Assembly (NCBI GenBank): GCA_027623095.1 | Contig: JAQBVM010000020.1 | Span: forward strand, 1-39,615 | Length of the DNA: 39,615 nucleotides | Source of the DNA: Verrucomicrobiota bacterium | GTDB taxonomy: Bacteria > Verrucomicrobiota > Verrucomicrobiia > Limisphaerales > SIBE01 | Direction of reading: 5' to 3' | Shown: positions 30,530-38,705 of the stretch, in pieces | Numbering within the stretch: position 1 is the stretch's first letter | How the letters are laid out: the number at the start of each line of letters is the position of its first letter | Program-made: the position numbers and the translations under genes | The notes under the pieces: generated by a model | Database searches by the model: none | Seen by the model: only the letters and a program-made list of their open reading frames with translations | Told to the model about the DNA's origin: nothing

Positions 30530-31102
30530 ATGCTTCTCTTTCGTGAAAAGATTCCCCCGGACTGGCTGCCCAAAGTGCTGGCAAACCTGCCCTCCGTACT
30601 AGTGGATCACGCGCATTTGGAACGAAAAGCCGCCACTACGGCGCTGAGTCTCGAGAGATACAAGGAGCTTTATTCCCGTGTTGAAGAATTGAATGCCATC
30701 GCGATTGAGGAACTTCAGCATTTCCAAATAGTGTTGAACCTGCTGAAAGAGCGAGGCATTCCGTTCTCACAACCGCAACCGAGCGCTTGGATCTCAGGTT
30801 TGATGCGATCAATGCGTAACGGAAGCCGGCATCAGGTCGTCGATCACCTTATCTGCTGTTCGTTTATCGAAGGACGAAGTTGCGAAAAATTCCAGATTCT
30901 CTCCAAAGAACTAATGGCGATTGACGCTCCATTGGCCTTGTTCTACGGCAGTCTGGTGGAATCGGAAGGGAACCACTACGCCGCCTACATCTTAATGGCT
31001 CGCGCGATTGACGACGCCGAGACGGACCGCCGCCTCGACTATTACCTCGAACTGGATGCCACGCTGATGCGTCAACCAAATACGTTACCGATTCTCCATT
31101 GA
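30530..31102 (+). CDS. miaE: tRNA-(ms2io6A) hydroxylase MiaE-like
   Basis: 190 residues with the diiron four-helix-bundle pattern of MiaE: VDHAHLERKAATTALSL (Glu and His), IEELQHFQIVLNLLKERGI (E-x-x-H), CCSFIEGRSCEKFQIL and FYGSLVESEGNHYAAYI (final E...E-x-x-H set). MiaE hydroxylates the isopentenyl side chain of ms2i6A37 in tRNAs reading U-starting codons, using O2 and a diiron centre. The start at 30530 follows CGAGC without a strong ribosome-binding site. It is monocistronic; MiaA/MiaB are not in the window. Confidence 0.88.
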   Translation: MLLFREKIPPDWLPKVLANLPSVLVDHAHLERKAATTALSLERYKELYSRVEELNAIAIEELQHFQIVLNLLKERGIPFSQPQPSAWISGLMRSMRNGSRHQVVDHLICCSFIEGRSCEKFQILSKELMAIDAPLALFYGSLVESEGNHYAAYILMARAIDDAETDRRLDYYLELDATLMRQPNTLPILH

Positions 31103-31196
31103 CGCGCTAGATTAGTTTATTTCGACGCGTTCTGTATCCGCAAATGGAGGATTGAGTCTCCGTTCACCCACATCTGCGAGGAGCGTTGCTTCAAGG

Positions 31197-32159
31197 TTAG
31201 CTCAGTTTGCCTGCGATCAGTTTCTCGAGTTTGACCGTGTCAGCAGCAAAAAGGCGGATACCGTCGGATAGTTTTTCGGTCGCCATTTGGTCTTCGTTGT
31301 GCAGCCATCGGAATGCGCTTTCGTTTAGGGAGATTTTGGTTTCGGCGGACTTGGCGGCGGATTCCGGTGTGAGTTTTCTGGGCACTGATCCGGAAGTTTT
31401 CTGAAGTTCATCGAGAAGCACCGGACTGATGGTCAAGAGATCGCTGCCCGCTAACTCGAGGATTTCGCCCACGTTCCGGAAACTTGCCCCCATCACTTCC
31501 GTCTTGTAACCGTGATTCTTGTAGTAGTTGTAGATCCGGGTGACTGAAACGACACCGGGATCTTCCGCCGCCGAATAATCTGAGCGTCCGGTCGATTTCT
31601 TGTGCCAATCGAGAATCCGTCCCACGAACGGGGAGATCAGTTGAACGCCGGCCTCGGCGCACGCGACTGCCTGCGCGAATGAGAACAGCAGAGTCAGATT
31701 GCAGTGGATTCCCTCTTTTGTAAGTTGTTTTGCGGCGCAGATTCCCTCCCATGTGGACGCGACCTTGATTAGTATCCGTTCCCGTGAAATCCCCGCCTTT
31801 TCGTAGTATCCAATGAGCGTCTTTGCTTTGGCGATGGATCCTTCCAAATTGAAACTCAGCCGGGCATCGACCTCGGTTGATACGCGATGGGAAACGATCT
31901 TTAGGATCTCGAGTCCAAAGGCGACCGAGAGTTTGTCGAGCGCCAGTTCCAGAGACTCGCTGGCTTTTGACGCTTCTTTTTTCGTGTCGCTCAAGACACG
32001 GTTAACAAGATCCTGGTACTCCGGCATTTCTGCGGCTTTGAACAGGAGACTCGGGTTGGTCGTCGCGTCCCGCGGTTGGAACTTCTGAATGCTGTCAAAG
32101 TCGCCGGTATCCGCCACGATGATGCTGTGTTTTTTAAGCTGGCTGAGTAGGTTTTGCAT
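31197..32159 (-). CDS. tal: Transaldolase
   Basis: The track start at 32288 adds a non-homologous leader; the ATG at 32159 ([20 protein letters not shown]) matches the family, giving 320 residues. Transaldolase signatures: [11 protein letters not shown] near residue 30, [12 protein letters not shown], and [12 protein letters not shown] with the Schiff-base lysine at exactly residue 132, the position known for E. coli TalB. These are followed by [21 protein letters not shown] and [11 protein letters not shown]. It transfers dihydroxyacetone between sugar phosphates in the pentose phosphate pathway. About 340 bp of upstream sequence separates it from ilvD. Confidence 0.95.
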   Translation of the reverse strand: MQNLLSQLKKHSIIVADTGDFDSIQKFQPRDATTNPSLLFKAAEMPEYQDLVNRVLSDTKKEASKASESLELALDKLSVAFGLEILKIVSHRVSTEVDARLSFNLEGSIAKAKTLIGYYEKAGISRERILIKVASTWEGICAAKQLTKEGIHCNLTLLFSFAQAVACAEAGVQLISPFVGRILDWHKKSTGRSDYSAAEDPGVVSVTRIYNYYKNHGYKTEVMGASFRNVGEILELAGSDLLTISPVLLDELQKTSGSVPRKLTPESAAKSAETKISLNESAFRWLHNEDQMATEKLSDGIRLFAADTVKLEKLIAGKLS

Positions 32160-32346
32160 AAGAAATGATCTCTGAACGTTGTTGGAGTTTGGTATGAGTT
32201 TGTGAAATCGTTGTTGTCGGTGTGCTCGCTGTGTCGCACTGAACCGCCCATGCGACTTAATTGTATAAGCGTTTTCTGCGGTTTGCACAAGAACTCAAAT
32301 TCTGGAACGAGTCAGGCCGCGTTTAACGCGCAGCTCTCAATGAAGC

Positions 32347-32394
32347 GGAGGGCCGAGCATTGTTCGGGATTTGCCGAGCAATGCTCGGCCCTCC
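32347..32394. repeat. Strong 21-bp-stem inverted repeat between ilvD and tal
   Basis: GGAGGGCCGAGCATTGTTCGG (32347-32367) and CCGAGCAATGCTCGGCCCTCC (32374-32394) pair along 21 positions, 20 Watson-Crick and one G-T, around a GATTTG loop. Each arm is itself an imperfect palindrome (CCGAGCATTG.TCGG). No T tract follows on the minus strand, so it is not a classical terminator of ilvD. It looks like a dispersed hairpin repeat. Confidence 0.85.
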
Positions 32395-32502
32395 AAGACC
32401 GCAGATTCGATGTCTCTATTCGCGTTTAGTCTTTGGTGGCAATCACTCTTTAAACCTTCGGTTCCGCTCGATGCGATTGACTTGGAGAAGGGATGCGGGT
32501 TG

Positions 32503-34233
32503 TTAGCAATCCGAGTCGGTCACTGCCCCCAAATGCGCCGAGTTAACGAGTTTCGCATATTTCGCCAACACGCCTTTGGAGTATCGCGGTTTGGGAGCGC
32601 GCCACTTGGAAAGTCTCTGACGGATCTCCTGAGGCTTAAGATCGAGAGTTAGCAGCCGTTTTTCTCCGTCGATTGTGACGGGATCCCCGTTCTTCACGAT
32701 TGACAGCAGACCGCCGATATACGCTTCCGGTGTAATATGGCCGACCACGAAACCGTGGCTTCCGCCGGAGAATCGTCCGTCTGTGATGAGCGCCACGTCT
32801 TTTCCAAGACCTTTTCCCATAATTGCCGATGTGGGTGAAAGCATCTCCCGCATGCCGGGTCCTCCCTTCGGCCCTTCATATCGAATCACCACGACATGCC
32901 CTTTTTTAACGCGTCCGTCGAGAATAGCGGCCATCGCCTTTTCTTCGGATTCGAATACGATTGCCCGGCCAGTGAAGCGCAGACCCTCTTTTCCGCTAAT
33001 TTTCGCGACCGCTCCGCTGGACGCCAGGTTTCCGTAAAGCACGACGAGGTGACTGTCTTTCTTGATCGGGTTGTCGAACGAACGCACCACGTCCTGGCCG
33101 GCAGGGTAGGGTGCCGCGCTCCGAAGATTCTCAGCGATGGTCTTTCCAGTAACCGTCACACAATCCCCGTGCAGAAGTCCTTCGTCCAAAAGCATTTTCA
33201 TCAGCGGAATTAATCCGCCAATTTTCACCAGCTCGGCCATCACATATTTGCCGCTCGGTTTGAGATCGGCCAGCACTGGAACGTGGCGTCCGATTCGTGT
33301 GAAATCGTCAATGCTCAGTTTGACTTCCGCCGAATGCGCCATGGCCAGCAGATGAAGTACCGCGTTTGTCGAGCCTCCCAAAGCTATGACGACAGTGATG
33401 GCGTTTTCGAACGCCTTTTTTGTCATGATATCCCGAGGGCGAATGCCTTGTTTCAAAAGATTCATCACCGCGGCTCCAGCCCGAATGCAGTCTTCCTTTT
33501 TCTCGTTTGATACAGCGGCTTGCGCCGAGCTGTTGGGCAAGCTCATCCCAATTGCTTCAATCGCCGAAGCCATCGTGTTCGCGGTGTACATCCCACCACA
33601 CGAACCGGCGCCGGGAATTGCGCAGGCTTCCAATTTCGAAAGGGCGCCGCGTGTCATTCGTCCGTTCGCGTAAGCTCCAACCGCTTCAAATACGGAAACC
33701 ACATCCACATCCTTTTTCTGAAAACACCCCGGCAGAATGGTGCCGCCATAGACGAACACCGAAGGGCGGTTGAGGCGTGCCAGGGCCATTAGGCATCCGG
33801 GCATGTTTTTGTCGCATCCGCCGATGGCAACAAGTCCGTCCATGCCTTCGCAGCCAGCGACCGTCTCAATGGAATCGGCGATGACCTCACGCGAGACGAG
33901 CGAATATTTCATTCCTTCCGTCCCCATCGAGATTCCGTCTGAAATTGTAATGGTGTTGAAAACAATGGCTTTCCCTTGAGCCTGATTGACGCCGTCCGCG
34001 ACGTGATTCGCGAGTTGATCGATGTGCATATTGCACGGCGTGACCATGCTCCACGTCGAAGCAACGCCGATCTGGGATTTCCGGAAATCCGATGACGAAA
34101 AACCGACCGCGTGAAGCATCGCTCTGCTGGCGGCGCGCTCGACGCCGTCCACCACAAGTGCGGAATGGGCTCGTGCGAGAGATTTGCCGGAGGCTGTCGA
34201 TGTTTTAGGGCGTTTTGTTGCAACGGTTTTCAT
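32503..34233 (-). CDS. ilvD: Dihydroxy-acid dehydratase
   Basis: The ATG at 34233 (MKTVATKRPKTSTASGK) gives 576 residues, close to the family norm; the track's longer start adds 32 unrelated residues. IlvD/Edd landmarks: VASTWSMVTPCNMHID (first cluster Cys), VAIGGCDKNMPGCLMALAR (second Cys and conserved DK..PG), GAGSCGGMYTANTMA (third Cys), LGGSTNAVLHLLAMAH, and at the end LITDGRFSGGSHGFVVGHITPEA. Cys spacing fits an Fe-S dehydratase. It catalyses the penultimate step of valine and isoleucine synthesis. It is divergent from the Rrf2-family regulator gene, whose product could also act on this promoter (inference). Confidence 0.96.
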   Translation of the reverse strand: MKTVATKRPKTSTASGKSLARAHSALVVDGVERAASRAMLHAVGFSSSDFRKSQIGVASTWSMVTPCNMHIDQLANHVADGVNQAQGKAIVFNTITISDGISMGTEGMKYSLVSREVIADSIETVAGCEGMDGLVAIGGCDKNMPGCLMALARLNRPSVFVYGGTILPGCFQKKDVDVVSVFEAVGAYANGRMTRGALSKLEACAIPGAGSCGGMYTANTMASAIEAIGMSLPNSSAQAAVSNEKKEDCIRAGAAVMNLLKQGIRPRDIMTKKAFENAITVVIALGGSTNAVLHLLAMAHSAEVKLSIDDFTRIGRHVPVLADLKPSGKYVMAELVKIGGLIPLMKMLLDEGLLHGDCVTVTGKTIAENLRSAAPYPAGQDVVRSFDNPIKKDSHLVVLYGNLASSGAVAKISGKEGLRFTGRAIVFESEEKAMAAILDGRVKKGHVVVIRYEGPKGGPGMREMLSPTSAIMGKGLGKDVALITDGRFSGGSHGFVVGHITPEAYIGGLLSIVKNGDPVTIDGEKRLLTLDLKPQEIRQRLSKWRAPKPRYSKGVLAKYAKLVNSAHLGAVTDSDC

Positions 34234-34401
34234 TGGTTCGAAATTCTCACCGAAATTGGATTTCATGGCAAGCGGCAAGGAGCGAGGTAGATTCAGTCGC
34301 TTGCGTATGTTGCGCCTATGAAAGGGCAAAAGGGATCGCCATCAGTTCTTCGCAGGTCGAGAGATCGCTGTTCTCATACAGAGACGCTCGGATTTAAAAG
34401 T

Positions 34402-34414
34402 GTACATGAAGTAC
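34402..34414. promoter_or_regulatory. Possible operator dyad upstream of the Rrf2-family gene
   Basis: GTAC-ATGAA-GTAC, embedded in AAGTGTACATGAAGTACTAT, lies 43 bp before the preferred start of the regulator and within its divergent intergenic region with ilvD. A weak -10-like TACTAT overlaps its right arm (34412-34417). Autoregulation is typical of NsrR/IscR proteins, but the site is only suggestive. Confidence 0.3.
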
Positions 34415-34456
34415 TATTTCATTGCGCCATTTTGCGCTTTGCTTAGAATCGGAGTG

Positions 34457-34888
34457 ATGCGTTTGAGCAGTTACTCCGACTACTCTCTTCGAGTATTGAT
34501 GTTCACAGCTTTGGCTTCTCCGGAAAGAGTCACTATTGACTCCGTTGCAAAGGCCTTTCAAGTGTCGCGCAATCATCTCGTGAAGGTTGTCCAGAACCTG
34601 GCAAAGCTCGGATACCTCGCGACGCGACGCGGAGCGGGAGGAGGTTTTTCTCTCGCGTTCGAGCCGGGCGAAATTCAGATTGGCTCTCTTCTGCGGAAGA
34701 CGGAGTTGTGTCTGGATGTCGTGGAATGTTTTGACGCCACAACCAACCGATGCCGTTTGACACCCGTTTGTGAGTTGAAACGCGCGCTGAAGACGGCGCA
34801 AAAGGCGTTCTTTGATGTGCTGGATGAATATACGCTCGCCGATTTAGTCGAGAAAAGAACAGCGATGAGACAGGTGCTCGAGTTATGA
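34457..34888 (+). CDS. Rrf2-family [Fe-S] transcriptional regulator, NsrR-like
   Basis: The ATG at 34457 (MRLSSYSDYSLRVLMFTALA) is the family-typical start; 143 residues. The winged helix includes TIDSVAKAFQVSRNHLVKVV and GYLATRRGAGGGFSLA. The effector loop carries cysteines at about 85, 91, 99 and 105 (CLDVVECFDATTNRCRLTPVC). The last three have x7 and x5 spacing, as I recall for Bacillus NsrR, and are followed by a YTLADL end. This favours an NO-sensing NsrR-like repressor over IscR or RirA. The gene overlaps the following cytochrome-like gene by 4 bp, pointing to that protein as a regulated, functionally linked partner. Confidence 0.85.
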   Translation: MRLSSYSDYSLRVLMFTALASPERVTIDSVAKAFQVSRNHLVKVVQNLAKLGYLATRRGAGGGFSLAFEPGEIQIGSLLRKTELCLDVVECFDATTNRCRLTPVCELKRALKTAQKAFFDVLDEYTLADLVEKRTAMRQVLEL

Positions 34889-36267
34889 ACGAATTCTGCG
34901 TCAATCGAAGTTTCGCGCCATCCCGCCGTGGTTGGGTTCCCTTAGGCGGGATGTTGCTTGGAATCGTGTTTCAAGCGGAGCAAACTACAGGGCAGACACT
35001 GCCGGAGTACGAGTATCCGCCGATCGAATACAGCTCCAGCGCGACTTCGAATCGAGTCGATTTCATCCAGGAGGAGTTGAACTCGGAGCGTTTGTCGCTG
35101 CCAAGGGGAAGCAATAAAACGTTTCTCGAAGCGCTTCTGAAATGCATGAGTGTGCCGTTGGATTCACAGGTCTTGGTGTTTTCCAGAACGAGCCTGCAAC
35201 GAGACTTGATTCGTCCGGACCATCCGCGAGCAATGTATTTCTCTGAAGATTGTTACATCGGATGGGTTCCCGGGGGGCTTGCGGAAGTGGCTGTCAGTGA
35301 TCCCAATTTAGGAATTGTTTTTTATCATCTGGACTTCCGTGAAACCGTGGGTGAGTTGACTTTCAAGCGGGACAGGAACTGTTTGTCGTGTCATGGCGGA
35401 TCGATGACGCGTGATTGGCCGGGATTGATAGTTCGGTCGATTTATCCGGATTCGAGCGGCAATCCCATCACATCGGCGGGTGGTTTCGTGACTGGGCACG
35501 AAAGCCGTCTCGAGGATCGCTGGGGAGGTTGGTACGTGACGGGAAAGCACGGAACAGCGCGGCATATGGGAAACCAGATTGCGAGCGGGCAGGGGAACGA
35601 CGTGAGAATAGATCGCGATGCGGGCGCCAATATTCGAGAACTTCGATCTTTCTTCGCCACAGAAGACTATCTTCGGCCGGAAAGTGATATTGTCGCCCTG
35701 ATGGTTTTGGAACATCAGGTTGGAATTCACAACCGCCTTTCGACGGCTTCATTGCGAGTTCGCAAATGGACGCATTATCAACGTCAATTGCAGAAGGAAC
35801 TTGGTGAGCCGGTTATCAGTGAGCCGACGGGAAGCGCCCTCCGCGTGATTCAGAGCGAAGCGCAACGGATTCTCGAGTATCTGTTCTTCAGCGAAGAAAT
35901 CCCGCTTCCTTCCGGAGGAATTCAAGGGAACGAATCCTTTCAGACGGCTTTTCGAAGCAACAGACATGAAGACTCGCAAGGACGCAGTCTGAAGGATTTG
36001 GACTTGAGCGCCCGGTTGTTCAGCTACCGTTGCAGTTATATGGTTTATTCAAAGGCTTTTTGTTCCATGCCGAAGGAGCTTAAGACCGAGCTCTACCGAA
36101 GGATCTGGGAGGTCCTGGATTCGGAGAATCCTCCCGCCGAGTTTTCTCATTTGCGCGATGAGGAACGCGCGTCCATTCGCGAGATCCTTCTGGCAACGCA
36201 CTCTGAGCTTGCCGCCGCTTCAGGTAGGCTCGCGAGTGCATTGAATGCCGAGTCGAGCTCCGAGTAA
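34885..36267 (+). CDS. Exported mono-haem c-type cytochrome-like protein, unknown function
   Basis: 460 residues. The N-terminus has a signal-like stretch (WVPLGGMLLGIVFQAEQTTG). One CxxCH motif (RNCLSCHGGS, Cys at about 166 and 169, His at about 170) predicts a covalently bound haem. Around it: SEDCYIGWVPGGLAEVAVSD, GIVFYHLDF, WPGLIVRSIYPDSSGNPI, FVTGHESRLEDRWGGWYVTG with HGTARHMGN, and a helical second half with VALMVLEHQVGIHNRL. It is much larger than a simple cytochrome c, so the haem probably serves an enzyme. The start overlaps the NsrR-like regulator stop (ATGA). I recall similar proteins in planctomycetes and Verrucomicrobia annotated only as hypothetical. A role in NO or nitrogen-oxide chemistry is inferred from the regulator alone. 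Confidence 0.78.
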   Translation: MNEFCVNRSFAPSRRGWVPLGGMLLGIVFQAEQTTGQTLPEYEYPPIEYSSSATSNRVDFIQEELNSERLSLPRGSNKTFLEALLKCMSVPLDSQVLVFSRTSLQRDLIRPDHPRAMYFSEDCYIGWVPGGLAEVAVSDPNLGIVFYHLDFRETVGELTFKRDRNCLSCHGGSMTRDWPGLIVRSIYPDSSGNPITSAGGFVTGHESRLEDRWGGWYVTGKHGTARHMGNQIASGQGNDVRIDRDAGANIRELRSFFATEDYLRPESDIVALMVLEHQVGIHNRLSTASLRVRKWTHYQRQLQKELGEPVISEPTGSALRVIQSEAQRILEYLFFSEEIPLPSGGIQGNESFQTAFRSNRHEDSQGRSLKDLDLSARLFSYRCSYMVYSKAFCSMPKELKTELYRRIWEVLDSENPPAEFSHLRDEERASIREILLATHSELAAASGRLASALNAESSSE

Positions 36268-36371
36268 CTTTGATCCGTTCTCAATCAAATGTTTTCGGGG
36301 GCCCGGAAGTTACGCTTGTGCCGCTTCGGAGGTTTCCTACTCTGGCTCATGTTTGAAATCGGAGCTGAGAG

Positions 36372-37328
36372 ATGACAATTCGGCCCAATACTCTGGAAGA
36401 GATTCGCGAAGCATTGTCCGCCGCAAACAGTCGAGGGGAGAAAATCGAGCGTGTGGAACTTGGCGCCTTGAACCGGATTCTTGAATATTCTCCCGAAGAC
36501 ATGACCGTTTCCGTCGAGGCCGGAATCATCCTGTCGGAACTGCAACGGCACCTCGCGTTTCGGGGGCAGTGGCTCCCAATCGACCCGCCGCGACGCGAGC
36601 ACTTGACCGTGGACGCCCTTCTTTCCGGAAACCTGAGCGGACCTCGGCGATTTGGATGCGGAACGATCCGTGATTACCTTATCGGACTGAAGATTGTCCT
36701 GTCCGACGGACGGCTAATTAAAACTGGCGGCAAAGTCGTAAAGAATGTCGCCGGATACGATTTGGGTAAACTGTTCGTGGGCAGCCGGGGCACTCTTGGC
36801 GTAATGGTCGAAGCTACTTTCAAGTTGAAGCCGATTCCCGAGGTCGAGACGTTCGTCGAGGCTTCCTTTGATTCGATCGAGATGGCGGACGATTTTTTGA
36901 TCAAGGTATTGGATTCAGAGTTAACTCCGGTCGTTCTTGATCTGCACAATTTGGGGAACAGCCGTTCCAACCCGCTCAAAAAGCACACGGTTGTCCTTGG
37001 ATTTGCAGGCATGCGCGAAGACGTCGCTTACCAAGTTGAGCTGGCAAAGGAGATCGGGGCGGGTGACGAATCGAGTTTGGATCACGAATCCAGGTTCTGG
37101 GATTTCTCGCCTGGAAAACTGCCGGCCCGAGTTTCCGTGCTGCCGTCCCGGTTGGCGCAGGCTGTCGGCGATCTTGGCGAGAGGGAGTATGTGGCTCGCG
37201 CCGGTAACGGACTTGTTTGGCATTGGGGAAAACCTGCCGCGGAACGGGCGGATCTTCCATTTGAACTTTTCGAGCGTGTCAAACTGGCGTTTGATCCGAA
37301 TCGCATTTTTCCGGAGATTTTTTTGTGA
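36372..37328 (+). CDS. glcE: FAD-binding oxidoreductase, glycolate oxidase subunit GlcE-like
   Basis: 318 residues with an FAD-binding PCMH-type domain: TVSVEAGIILSELQRHLAFRGQWLPIDPP, LLSGNLSGPRRFGCGTIRDY, GLKIVLSDGRLIKTGGKVVKNVAGYDLGKLFVGSRGTLG. It has a short C-terminal domain ending FDPNRIFPEIFL. This is the GlcE pattern (short, lacking the GlcD C-terminal extension). The stop overlaps glcF by 4 bp. A GlcD subunit is not in the window, so the complex needs a partner elsewhere, or the pair acts in another 2-hydroxyacid dehydrogenase. Confidence 0.88.
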   Translation: MTIRPNTLEEIREALSAANSRGEKIERVELGALNRILEYSPEDMTVSVEAGIILSELQRHLAFRGQWLPIDPPRREHLTVDALLSGNLSGPRRFGCGTIRDYLIGLKIVLSDGRLIKTGGKVVKNVAGYDLGKLFVGSRGTLGVMVEATFKLKPIPEVETFVEASFDSIEMADDFLIKVLDSELTPVVLDLHNLGNSRSNPLKKHTVVLGFAGMREDVAYQVELAKEIGAGDESSLDHESRFWDFSPGKLPARVSVLPSRLAQAVGDLGEREYVARAGNGLVWHWGKPAAERADLPFELFERVKLAFDPNRIFPEIFL

Positions 37329-38611
37329 ACGCCGCCGCTCCCGCAAAGACCGGATTTCTGGATGAAACAAAAGCGCTCGCGTGCGTTCACTGCGGGCTCT
37401 GCCTCGGATCATGTCCGACTTATCTCGAAACGGGTAACGAGAACGAATCTCCGCGCGGGCGCATCTATATTATGCGCGCGCTCCAAGATGGCCGTTTGTC
37501 GATGACGGATTCTACCGTTCGCCATATCGACCTTTGTCTTGGTTGCCGCGCGTGCGAGACGGCGTGTCCGAGTGGGGTTCAGTATGGGGCGCTGCTCGAA
37601 TCCACGCGGGAATACATTGAGAAACGGCATGAAAGATCTCTCTTTCAGAGGTTGCTTCGCCGGTTTGCGATCGAGCAGATTATTCCGTTCCCAGCGCGCA
37701 TGCGATGGGCGCTCGGGCCGGCAAGGCTCGTGAGGAAGCTGGGGCTTCACCAATTCCTGCCCAAGTTCGCGCGAGATGCCGTTGGGTTGCTACCCGAATC
37801 GGCCAGTTCGGTTCGGGTACCTGAGTTCTCGCCTGCTGCGGGTGAGGAACGCCGCGGGCGCGTCGGGTTTGTGAGCGGTTGCGTGATGTCGATCCTGTTT
37901 GGAGATACCAACGTGGCCACAGTTCGGCTTTTGAACAAACTAGGTTTTGACGTTGTGAATCCGCCGAAGCAAATCTGCTGCGGTGCTTTGGACGCGCACA
38001 GTGGGAACCTGAATCGGGCTCGCGAATTCGCGAAGCGGAACATCGCTGTTTTTGAAGAGTTGAACATCGATGCGATCATCATTAACGCGGCCGGCTGTGG
38101 ATCGACTTTGAAAGAATACGGACACTTGCTTCACGATGATCCGGAATGGGCCGGCCGCGCCCGGTCGTTTAGTGACAAGGTTATGGACTTGACCGAGTGG
38201 ATTGCCCCATTGATCCAGAAGTCCAAGCCAAATGGCGAAGGAGATTCAGATTCGATCACTTATCACGATGCCTGTCATTTGGCGCATCCGCAGCGAATTA
38301 CGGTTCAGCCGCGTGATTTGATTAGAGCGGTCTGCGGAGACCGGTTGCACGAATTGCCCGAGTCGGATGTGTGCTGTGGCAGCGCCGGAAGTTACAACCT
38401 GACGGAGCCCGAAATGGCGGAACGCCTCCAGCGTCGAAAGGTCGAGAACATCCTCAAAACGGGCGCCAAGACCGTCGTAACGACGAATCCCGGATGCATT
38501 CTCCAGATTCGCGCGGGCTTAAGAAAAGTCGGCGCTCTCGATGTTCGTGTGCTCCACATTGCGGATTTTCTTCAAGAATCGGCGGCCCGCGTGAATGCCA
38601 AGGAATCCTGA
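37325..38611 (+). CDS. glcF: Glycolate oxidase iron-sulfur subunit GlcF-like
   Basis: 428 residues. The N-terminus has two [4Fe-4S] ferredoxin motifs (CVHCGLCLGSCPTYLETG and CLGCRACETACPSGVQYG). The rest contains two CCG domains: GCVMSILFGDTN with ICCGALDAHSGN and NAAGCGSTLKEYG, then DACHLAHPQ, DVCCGSAGSYN and TTNPGCILQIRAGL. These bind further Fe-S or zinc centres and pass electrons from the flavin subunit towards quinones. The start is GTG, overlapping glcE (GTGA), hence translationally coupled. Length is normal for GlcF. Confidence 0.92.
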   Translation: MNAAAPAKTGFLDETKALACVHCGLCLGSCPTYLETGNENESPRGRIYIMRALQDGRLSMTDSTVRHIDLCLGCRACETACPSGVQYGALLESTREYIEKRHERSLFQRLLRRFAIEQIIPFPARMRWALGPARLVRKLGLHQFLPKFARDAVGLLPESASSVRVPEFSPAAGEERRGRVGFVSGCVMSILFGDTNVATVRLLNKLGFDVVNPPKQICCGALDAHSGNLNRAREFAKRNIAVFEELNIDAIIINAAGCGSTLKEYGHLLHDDPEWAGRARSFSDKVMDLTEWIAPLIQKSKPNGEGDSDSITYHDACHLAHPQRITVQPRDLIRAVCGDRLHELPESDVCCGSAGSYNLTEPEMAERLQRRKVENILKTGAKTVVTTNPGCILQIRAGLRKVGALDVRVLHIADFLQESAARVNAKES

Positions 38612-38705
38612 AGCTGGAATTCCGCGTTTGCGCGGCAGAGCCTCGGACTGCCGTCACGAGCGGAGCAATTCACCGCTTTGGCACGGGTATCCAGAAGACG
38701 TATTC

